Assembly: GCF_022230885.1 (NCBI RefSeq)
Contig: NZ_JAKGCT010000004.1
Span: forward strand, 124,001 to 188,000
Direction of reading: 5' to 3'
Origin: Paenalcaligenes niemegkensis
GTDB lineage: Bacteria > Pseudomonadota > Gammaproteobacteria > Burkholderiales > Burkholderiaceae_B
DNA length: 64,000 nucleotides
Under the pieces are notes generated by a model. The model made no database searches. It saw only the letters and a program-made list of their open reading frames with translations, and was not told where the DNA came from. The translations under genes were made by a program, and so were the position numbers. Of the stretch, positions 1 through 6,070 are shown one piece after another. Within the stretch, counting starts at the first letter, position 1; each line of letters starts with the position of its first letter.

Positions 1-154
1 AATCCCAACCTGGGAACAGAACTGCGCGTTCTGCGGCAGTGCCGATTCATATCTGGACGAACTTATCGTGGACGACGAAGGTACCCGTGAATTTATTTGT
101 TCCGATACGGATTACTGCTCCCAGCGCTGCGCCTCACAGGAGTTAAAACGATGA
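1..154 (+). CDS. phnJ: C-P lyase core protein PhnJ, C-terminal end (partial)
   Basis: This is the last 50 or so codons of PhnJ, the radical-SAM subunit of carbon-phosphorus lyase, which cleaves the C-P bond of the ribose methylphosphonate intermediate. The visible residues include a CAFCGSADSYLDE segment and a DTDYCSQRC ending, which match the cysteine-rich C-terminus of the family. The gene enters from the left edge in frame 2 and stops at TGA 152-154. Its stop overlaps the phnK start as ATGA, so the two are translationally coupled. The rest lies outside the window. Confidence 0.85.
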   Translation, partial: IPTWEQNCAFCGSADSYLDELIVDDEGTREFICSDTDYCSQRCASQELKR

Positions 155-921
155 GCCCATTGTTATCATCGCGAGGCTTGACGATGCTTTACGGCCCCGA
201 GAAGGGTTGCCAGGACGTCTCCTTCGATCTTTATCCTGGTGAAGTGCTGGGTATCGTGGGGGAGTCCGGCTCAGGGAAGTCCACGCTGCTCAGCGTTTTG
301 GCGGGTCGTATGCCTCCGGATTCCGGCTCGGTGCTCTACCGTGGCAAAGAAGATAATGCCATCGATCTTTACCAGGCCAGCGAAGCCCAGCGGCGTACAT
401 TGCTGCGTACCGAATGGGGTTTCGTTGAGCAGAATCCGCGGGATGGTCTGCGCATGGGTGTGTCGGCCGGCGCGAATATCGGCGAACGGCTTATGGCTCA
501 GGGCATGCGTCATTATGGGCAACTGCGCCAGGCTGGGCTGGAGTGGCTTGAACAAGTGGAAATTGATCCGCAGCGTATTGATGATTTGCCTCGCACCTTT
601 TCGGGCGGCATGCAGCAGCGATTGCAAATAGCGCGCAATCTGGTGTCACAGCCACGGCTTATATTCATGGACGAGCCCACGGGCGGGCTGGATGTGTCGG
701 TACAGGCTAACTTGCTTGATCTGTTACGTGGTCTGGTTCGCGAACTGCAGCTTGCTGTGGTCATTGTGACGCACGACTTAGCGGTCGCCCGATTGCTGGC
801 TGACCGGCTCTTGGTCATGCGCAACTCCCGGGTCGTGGAATGCGGACTGACAGATCAAATCCTTGATGATCCACAGCATGCCTATAGCCAATTGCTGGTT
901 TCCTCCGTCCTACAGCCTTGA
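151..921 (+). CDS. phnK: Phosphonate C-P lyase ABC-type protein PhnK
   Basis: PhnK is an ABC-family ATPase that associates with the PhnGHIJ core complex of C-P lyase in the cytoplasm; it is not thought to drive import. The 256-residue product has Walker A GESGSGKST at about residues 38-46, the signature FSGGMQQR near 150 and Walker B FMDEPT near 170. An upstream ATG at 97 is in frame, but the start at 151 is chosen because it gives the family length and overlaps the phnJ stop (ATGA). PhnL follows 9 bases later. The order J-K-L-M-N-P is the usual phn order. Confidence 0.92.
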   Translation: MSPLLSSRGLTMLYGPEKGCQDVSFDLYPGEVLGIVGESGSGKSTLLSVLAGRMPPDSGSVLYRGKEDNAIDLYQASEAQRRTLLRTEWGFVEQNPRDGLRMGVSAGANIGERLMAQGMRHYGQLRQAGLEWLEQVEIDPQRIDDLPRTFSGGMQQRLQIARNLVSQPRLIFMDEPTGGLDVSVQANLLDLLRGLVRELQLAVVIVTHDLAVARLLADRLLVMRNSRVVECGLTDQILDDPQHAYSQLLVSSVLQP

Positions 922-930
922 GGTGACACG

Positions 931-1635
931 ATGAATTCAATTATGGAAGTCCGGGATCTAGCCAAAACCTTCACCATGCATCAGCAGCAAGGGGCGGTAC
1001 TTAATGTACTGCGGGATTTAAGCTTTGACATTGTGCCTGGCGAGTGTCTGGTATTGCATGGATGCTCGGGAGCAGGGAAATCTACCTTATTGCGTACGCT
1101 CTATGGCAATTATCTGCCGGCCTCGGGCAGTATACGAATCCGTCACGATGGCCAGATCATTGAGATGGCAGGGGCGGAGCCGCGGCAAGTTCTGGATATA
1201 CGTCGGCGCACCATGGGTTACGTAAGTCAGTTTTTGCGGGTGATTCCGCGCGTCAGTTGCCTGAACGTGGTCATGGAGCCGGCATTGCAGCGTGGTGTGG
1301 CTCGTGAGTACGCACACGAGCGCGCCCAAGAACTATTGCAGCGCCTGGGGATTCCGGAACGCTTGTGGCTTTTGGCGCCTGGTACGTTTTCAGGTGGTGA
1401 GCAACAGCGGGTAAACATTGCACGCAGTTTTATGGTCTCTTGGCCGCTGCTGTTGCTTGATGAACCTACAGCCTCGCTGGATGATGCGAATAGTGCGGTG
1501 GTGCTGGAGCTGGTTGCAGAAGCAAAAGCAGAAGGGACAGCCTTGCTGGCAATCTCTCATGATCAAACAACTCGAGATGCGATGGCTGATCGCTATCTGG
1601 ATATGACACCTAAGGAGCTGGCAAATGCCTGCTGA
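931..1635 (+). CDS. phnL: Phosphonate C-P lyase ABC-type protein PhnL
   Basis: PhnL is the second ABC ATPase of the phosphonate operon. It is needed with PhnG, H and I to form the alpha-D-ribose 1-phosphonate triphosphate intermediate. The 234-residue protein has Walker A GCSGAGKST at about 44-52, signature FSGGEQQR near 153 and Walker B LLLDEPTASLDD near 170. Its ATG is preceded by GAGGTGA. The last 11 bases overlap phnM, so the operon is tightly packed. Confidence 0.92.
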   Translation: MNSIMEVRDLAKTFTMHQQQGAVLNVLRDLSFDIVPGECLVLHGCSGAGKSTLLRTLYGNYLPASGSIRIRHDGQIIEMAGAEPRQVLDIRRRTMGYVSQFLRVIPRVSCLNVVMEPALQRGVAREYAHERAQELLQRLGIPERLWLLAPGTFSGGEQQRVNIARSFMVSWPLLLLDEPTASLDDANSAVVLELVAEAKAEGTALLAISHDQTTRDAMADRYLDMTPKELANAC

Positions 1636-2769
1636 ACAAATATTCACGAATGCCCGGGTTGTGACCGGTACAGAGGTTTTTTCGGGCACTGTGGCGGTGC
1701 GCGATGGATACATACACGATGTAAGTCAGGGCAAGAGTCAGCTTGCACAGGCTCAGGATCTGGACGGCGATTATCTGTTGCCGGGGCTGGTCGAGCTGCA
1801 TACTGATAATCTGGAAAAGTATATGAATCCCAGACCGGGGGTGGACTGGCCGTCTGAGTCTGCGGTACTGGCACACGATGCGCAAGTCGTCTCGGCGGGG
1901 ATCACGACAGTGTTCGACGCCTTGTCCATCGGTGACGTCAACCCTAAAGGCGAGCGGCTGCGGCAGTTGCCTGTGATGCTGGAAGCCATAACGCAAGCGG
2001 AGTCGCAGGGGCACACACGAGCAGAGCACCGTCTGCACCTGCGCTGCGAGTTAAGTCATGAAAAGACCTTGGATTTGTTCAGGGAGCTTGTTGAAAGTCC
2101 GCTGGTGCAGCTAGTTTCGGTCATGGATCATTCACCAGGACAGCGGCAGTTTGTGCGCATCGAAAAGTACCGTGAATACTTCCAGGGCAAGTATCACTTA
2201 AGTGATGCTGAAATGAATGAGTTCATCGTTAAGCAGTTAGAAAACGCAGAGCTGTATAGCGATAACTACCGCCGCTCTATCGTCGATGAATGTCATCAGC
2301 GTTCGTTGTCGGTGGCAAGCCATGACGATGCCACAATCGAACATGCGCAAGAGTCTGCAGATTACGGTATGAGCATTGCCGAGTTCCCCACGACGATCGA
2401 AGCAGGCACCTTAAGCCACGAGCTTGGATTGAAAGTGCTGATGGGGGCTCCCAATATTGTTCGCGGGGGTCCCATTCTGGCAATGTTGCCGCAGCCGATC
2501 TTGCCAGCCTGGGCGTGCTTGATATTTTATCCAGCGATTATTATCCGGCCAGCCTTTTGCAGGCAGCCCGCATATTGGTAGACCAGGACGAGGGCTACGA
2601 CCTGCCCAAGGCCGTGGCTACCGTCAGCCTGGCCCCGGCTCAGGCCGCCGGGCTGCATGACCGTGGAGAGATTCGCGAAGGGTTGCGCGCTGATCTCGTG
2701 CGTGTGCGATCCTATAAAAAGCAATTTGTGGTTAATCAGGTTTGGCGTACCGGGCAGCGAGTCTTTTAA
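1625..2769 (+). CDS. phnM: Alpha-D-ribose 1-methylphosphonate 5-triphosphate diphosphatase PhnM (frameshifted)
   Basis: PhnM is an amidohydrolase-fold enzyme that removes pyrophosphate from the ribose phosphonate triphosphate before C-P cleavage. The N-terminal part carries the LPGLVELHTDNLEKY metal-site segment. The frame breaks in a run of five G at 2465-2469; adding one G restores RGGSHSGNVAAADLASLG, the conserved glycine-rich segment, and joins the two reading frames into about 381 residues, the family length (E. coli 378). The break is probably a sequencing miscall. The stop overlaps the phnN start (TAATG). Confidence 0.88.
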
Positions 2770-3362
2770 TGGCCGGCCGTCTAATTTATCTGATGGGGCC
2801 TTCCGGGGGCGGCAAAGACACAATCTTGCAAGGCGTCGCTACCCTGTTAGGAAAAACAGCCCACCTTGCGCCGCGTATAGTGACACGTCCGGTGCCCGAT
2901 TCAGAGGCGAATGCCGTCTCTGTCTCGGCTGCCGAATTCGGGCAGATGGAGTCTTCAGGCGCGTTGGCGATGGCCTGGCTTGCCAATGGTCATGCCTACG
3001 GTATCAGCGTCAACATCGACGATATACTGAACAGCGGGCGGGATGTGCTGGTGAACGGATCCAGACAATATCTGCCGCAAGCATGCAAGCTATATCCGCT
3101 GTTGGTACCGGTATTGCTTGATGTGCCAGTGCAATTGCTGCAGGAGCGCCTGCAGCAAAGGGGGCGTGAGAGCCTGCAGCAGATCCAGCAGCGGCTTGAG
3201 CGCAATGCGCGCTTTACCACCATGGATGAGCTAAGCATGCAAGGTACTATTATCCGTATCGACAATTCGGGCACGATTGAAAATGCGGTACATGCGCTGC
3301 ACGCAAGCCTGATCGGGCACACTGGTACCCAATACCGACACGGGCTTTCATCATGCGTTTGA
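2769..3362 (+). CDS. phnN: Ribose 1,5-bisphosphate phosphokinase PhnN
   Basis: PhnN phosphorylates ribose 1,5-bisphosphate to PRPP, the last step that returns the sugar from phosphonate breakdown to nucleotide metabolism. The 197-residue protein opens with the guanylate-kinase-like P-loop GPSGGGKDT at about 11-19. The start at 2769 is taken because it overlaps the phnM stop by one base; an in-frame ATG at 2742 would lie inside phnM. The last 10 bases overlap phnP. Confidence 0.9.
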   Translation: MAGRLIYLMGPSGGGKDTILQGVATLLGKTAHLAPRIVTRPVPDSEANAVSVSAAEFGQMESSGALAMAWLANGHAYGISVNIDDILNSGRDVLVNGSRQYLPQACKLYPLLVPVLLDVPVQLLQERLQQRGRESLQQIQQRLERNARFTTMDELSMQGTIIRIDNSGTIENAVHALHASLIGHTGTQYRHGLSSCV

Positions 3363-4108
3363 CCTTGCTGGGCACAGGCAACGCAGCACAGGTTCCAGTG
3401 TACAACTGTGATTGCCTCGCCTGTATTCGGGCGCAAACAGACCTTCGCTATCAGCGTGGTCCATGTTCTGCATTACTTGAGTTTGATGATTCCCGCTGGC
3501 TGATTGATTCCGGTCTTACCGACCTTAGCCAGCGGTTTTCGCCCGGAAGCCTAAAGGGCATCCTGCAAACGCATTACCACGCTGACCACGCACAAGGTTT
3601 GCTGCACCTGCGGTGGGGGCAAGGGATTCGTATCCCTGTGCTCGGTCCACCTGATCCGGACGGGTTCGCAGATTTATACAAGCACCCCGGTATTCTGGAT
3701 TTCTCAAGAACACTTAAGGTTTTTGAGATCATTAATCTTGACGGACTGCAGCTGACCCCTGTGCCGCTAATTCATTCGAAGCTGACTTATGGCTATGTGT
3801 TCGCTAAAGAAGGAAAACGCTTTGCCTATCTGACGGATACGGTAGGCCTGCCAACGGACACCGAGGATTACCTGAAGGCCGAAACTATAGACGTACTGGT
3901 ACTGGACTGTTCGTTTCCCCCAAATGAGAAAATCTCTCGCAACCATAATGACTTCACCATGGCCATGAAGGTAGTGGAGACTTTGAACCCACGTCTGGCC
4001 GTTCTGACACACATAGGCCACGAGCTGGATGTCTGGTTGATGACCGAAGGTGTAAAGCTGCCTGCAGATGTGGTTATTGGCAGGGAAGGGATGTGCTTTT
4101 CCAGTTGA
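3353..4108 (+). CDS. phnP: Phosphoribosyl 1,2-cyclic phosphodiesterase PhnP
   Basis: PhnP opens the 5-phosphoribosyl 1,2-cyclic phosphate left after C-P cleavage, giving ribose 1,5-bisphosphate for PhnN. It is a metallo-beta-lactamase-fold enzyme. The 251-residue product shows the H74-x-H76-x-D78-H79 metal motif (HYHADH) and an N-terminal cysteine cluster CDCLAC at 19-24 that fits the extra structural zinc of PhnP. Further metal ligands are expected in THIGHELD near the C-terminus. It is the last phn gene here; an iron-regulated sigma gene follows after about 100 bases. Confidence 0.92.
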   Translation: MRLTLLGTGNAAQVPVYNCDCLACIRAQTDLRYQRGPCSALLEFDDSRWLIDSGLTDLSQRFSPGSLKGILQTHYHADHAQGLLHLRWGQGIRIPVLGPPDPDGFADLYKHPGILDFSRTLKVFEIINLDGLQLTPVPLIHSKLTYGYVFAKEGKRFAYLTDTVGLPTDTEDYLKAETIDVLVLDCSFPPNEKISRNHNDFTMAMKVVETLNPRLAVLTHIGHELDVWLMTEGVKLPADVVIGREGMCFSS

Positions 4109-4148
4109 TTTTTTGTAGAGCGTTGTAAACAGGCTATGCTCAACATTG

Positions 4149-4168
4149 GAATGAGAATCATTGTTATT
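4149..4168. promoter_or_regulatory. Fur box upstream of fecI
   Basis: The site reads GAATGAGAATCATTGTTATT and has a dyad AATGA-GAA-TCATT. It fits the NAT-repeat pattern of Fur operators and lies 39 bases before the sigma gene. A second site with 17 of 20 bases identical lies at 5891-5910 before the receptor gene. Iron-replete Fur would repress both transcripts. Binding is inferred from sequence only. Confidence 0.75.
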
Positions 4169-4206
4169 ATGCTGGTTTATTTCATCGGGCTCAGCCTCCA
4201 CTCATC

Positions 4207-4713
4207 ATGTCACGTCCACCTGTTCCCAAGAATGGCTGGCTCGCTCATTACAGCGAGCTAGTCGCGGCGTGGACGCGATGGGGAGCTAATCGCGAAGATG
4301 CCGAGGACGCTACGCACGATGCAATTGTCCGCGTCCTGGAAAAAGAGGTGGGCTCCCTGGTTAATTCGCGAGCTTATCTGCATCGCAGCGTACATAACCG
4401 ACTGATCGACGGGCATCGGCAATCCAGGGTCCTTGACGTGGTTTCTTTTGACGAGCTGGATGAGGCCGAGCATCCGGTGCTGACCGATCCCGATGCCCAG
4501 GCTCGAACCGAGGAACTGTTGGCCTCCTTGAAGATTGCTTTGACCGACTTGCCGCTTAAGTGCCGTCAGGTATTCTTGTGGCATCGGCTGGAAGGCTACT
4601 CTCAAAAAGAAATCGCTGAGAAGCTGGGTATTTCCGTTAATATGGTCGAAAAATATATGATTCGCGCGATCAGGCACCTTCGGAAACAGTTACAAAATCA
4701 TGCGCCACATTGA
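4207..4713 (+). CDS. fecI: FecI-type ECF RNA polymerase sigma factor
   Basis: This is a 168-residue extracytoplasmic-function sigma factor of the iron-starvation group. Region 2 covers about residues 12-80 (DAEDATHDAIVRV, then the SRAYLHRSVHNRLID promoter-melting helix). Region 4 covers about 110-160, with LPLKCRQVFLWHRLEGYSQ and the helix-turn-helix IAEKLGISVNMVEKYM. It is followed by a FecR-type anti-sigma regulator and a TonB receptor with a signalling domain, so it probably activates the receptor when the siderophore binds. A Fur box precedes it. No clear Shine-Dalgarno is seen before ATG 4207. Confidence 0.9.
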   Translation: MSRPPVPKNGWLAHYSELVAAWTRWGANREDAEDATHDAIVRVLEKEVGSLVNSRAYLHRSVHNRLIDGHRQSRVLDVVSFDELDEAEHPVLTDPDAQARTEELLASLKIALTDLPLKCRQVFLWHRLEGYSQKEIAEKLGISVNMVEKYMIRAIRHLRKQLQNHAPH

Positions 4714-4714
4714 G

Positions 4715-4757
4715 TCAGGGTTTTTACCTTCTCATACGTCTTACTTAATGAAGGGGT
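4715..4757 (+). promoter_or_regulatory. Probable FecI-type sigma promoter upstream of fecR
   Basis: TCAGGGTTTT, 12 bases of unconserved spacer, CGTCTTAC, three variable bases, then ATGAAGGGGT. The same conserved elements with the same spacing occur at 5933-5975 before the TonB receptor. CGTCTTAC resembles the CGTC-type -10 element of iron-starvation ECF promoters, and the upstream block would be the -35 region. The block straddles the fecI-fecR gap. Assignment to the adjacent sigma factor is inferred from repetition and position. Confidence 0.65.
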
Positions 4758-4771
4758 AGAAAATCATAACG

Positions 4772-5791
4772 ATGGCAACCCATCGGACTCCTGCTCGCTA
4801 TGAACACTCAAAAGCCGAACCTACCAAACGATCCCCTGCCGCCGCAGCCTACTGGTTTGCGCGCGTCCATTCCGGTAACTTCACCGTGGCAGAACGTGAG
4901 CGCTTCCAGCAATGGCGCCGCGCCAATCCTAACAACGAGCAAGAATACCGGGCATTGGATGAGATCTGGCAAGCGACCAGCATGTTGCCCAAAGACGAGC
5001 TGCGTGAACTGCTGGAGGCACCGAACTCACCGGCAGAGCAAGGCTGGATGACCCGACGGCGCTTGATGATCGGCGCTGCTTCAGTCTCTACTGCGGCGAT
5101 CATAGGAGCCGTGTTTCTTCGTGGACACGATCTATATCCTGCTTCCCATGTATTGCGTTATGTCACTGCCCACGGTGAGCAGCGCAAGGAAGTGCTGCCA
5201 GATGGGTCTGTAGTAGAAATGAACGTTTCCAGCGAACTGATTGTGAGCTACTACGCTAGCCGCCGTGTTGTCGAACTTATCAGGGGTGAAGCTTCCTTTG
5301 AGGTCGTTGCCAATTCCGAGCAGGTATTCACCGTGGTGGCGGATAACGTGGATGTCAGGGTCACGGGCACGGTGTTTAACGTAAGGCGTAATCAAGACCA
5401 TGTATCGGTTGCTGTTCAAAGCGGCTCCGTTGAGGTGTCTTCCGGCCGGTGGTGGAATCGTGAAACAGCCGTGCTGACTGCAGGCATGACGACTCATGCA
5501 TGGCCGGACACCCCTTTGTCTGTGGACGCAGTCAATGTCGCGGCGCTAACGGCATGGCGTCAAGGCAAGGTGGTATTCAGGGACGAACTCCTTGAAGACG
5601 TAGTGCAGGAAATGAATCGCTACCTGCGTGAGCCCATCTATCTGACGGACAGCCGGCTTAAACACCTGCGCATGGCAGGCGTGTTTAGCATTCAGGATGC
5701 CGAGGGCTTTTTACAGGCGTTGCAGACCCATCTTCCCGTTGTTGTTGTACACCGTCCGGATGGCGGCGTGAACCTGGCTCTGTTGCGCTAA
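4772..5791 (+). CDS. fecR: FecR-type anti-sigma regulator
   Basis: FecR proteins span the inner membrane, hold the FecI-like sigma factor inactive, and release it when the receptor's signalling domain touches their periplasmic part. The 339-residue product has the cytoplasmic anti-sigma domain (AAAYWFARVHSGNFT to NNEQEYRALDEIW, about 22-67), one membrane segment at about 97-116 and a periplasmic FecR domain with DGSVVEMN and GEASFEV motifs. ATG 4772 has no close Shine-Dalgarno; GAAGGGG at 4750-4756 is 15 bases upstream, and TAG at 4757 blocks extension. It lies 58 bases after fecI, behind the promoter-like block. Confidence 0.9.
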   Translation: MATHRTPARYEHSKAEPTKRSPAAAAYWFARVHSGNFTVAERERFQQWRRANPNNEQEYRALDEIWQATSMLPKDELRELLEAPNSPAEQGWMTRRRLMIGAASVSTAAIIGAVFLRGHDLYPASHVLRYVTAHGEQRKEVLPDGSVVEMNVSSELIVSYYASRRVVELIRGEASFEVVANSEQVFTVVADNVDVRVTGTVFNVRRNQDHVSVAVQSGSVEVSSGRWWNRETAVLTAGMTTHAWPDTPLSVDAVNVAALTAWRQGKVVFRDELLEDVVQEMNRYLREPIYLTDSRLKHLRMAGVFSIQDAEGFLQALQTHLPVVVVHRPDGGVNLALLR

Positions 5792-5890
5792 ACGTCAGTA
5801 CAGCTTTCTGATGTAGTCTTTTTATCACCTGGGTACGCTTATTGCACGCTCCCCGGTGCGGAGGCGGCTTTTGATTAGACGAACAATCCA

Positions 5891-5910
5891 GAATAAGAAT
5901 CGTTGTTGTT
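5891..5910. promoter_or_regulatory. Fur box upstream of the TonB receptor
   Basis: The site reads GAATAAGAATCGTTGTTGTT, matching the fecI Fur box at 17 of 20 positions. It ends 22 bases before the receptor's promoter-like block at 5933. Dual control, by Fur repression and by the FecI sigma, is therefore likely for the receptor gene. Confidence 0.65.
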
Positions 5911-5932
5911 ACAATTTAGATTCGGTTTTTGT

Positions 5933-5975
5933 TCAGGGTTTTCCGGAGCTCGTCCGTCTTACCTCATGAAGGGGT
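5933..5975 (+). promoter_or_regulatory. Probable FecI-type sigma promoter of the receptor gene
   Basis: This is the second copy of the block TCAGGGTTTT-N12-CGTCTTAC-N3-ATGAAGGGGT, identical in every conserved element and in spacing to the copy before fecR. The 12-base spacer is unrelated between copies, which argues for function over recent duplication. Transcription would start close to the ATGAAGGGG element. Confidence 0.7.
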
Positions 5976-6070
5976 GTTTTTTGTGCTGTGTGCCACCCCT
6001 TTGGGATCCTTTGGCCAAAGGGGTGGAGCATTGCGCTCGTAAGAAATACGTAACAGGAAACTTCTCGTGA
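5966..6070 (+). other. Possible 34-codon leader ORF overlapping the receptor start
   Basis: An ATG lies at the expected 5' end of the receptor transcript (5966). It opens a 34-codon frame starting MKGCFLCCVPPLWDPL and ending at TGA 6068-6070, which overlaps the receptor's GTG start (GTGA). No Shine-Dalgarno precedes it, so translation would have to be leaderless or nearly so. In the fecR copy of the block the same ATG runs only ATG-AAG-GGG-TAG. It may be a translational-coupling device or chance. Confidence 0.25.
5969..6026 (+). promoter_or_regulatory. Leader RNA with two mutually exclusive stems
   Basis: CCACCCCTTTGG (5993-6004) and CCAAAGGGGTGG (6015-6026) form a perfect 12-bp stem with a 10-base loop. 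The same CACCCCTT (5994-6001) can instead pair over 8 bp with AAGGGGTG at 5969-5976, at the transcript's 5' end. No U-run follows, so this is not a simple terminator. It lies between the inferred transcription start and the receptor start codon, where it could control expression or RNA stability. Confidence 0.5.

Noticed and set aside
2465..2769. phnM as a true pseudogene
   Set aside because: The single missing G in a G run, the intact motifs either side and the same pattern in seventeen other places make a base-calling error more likely than loss of function.
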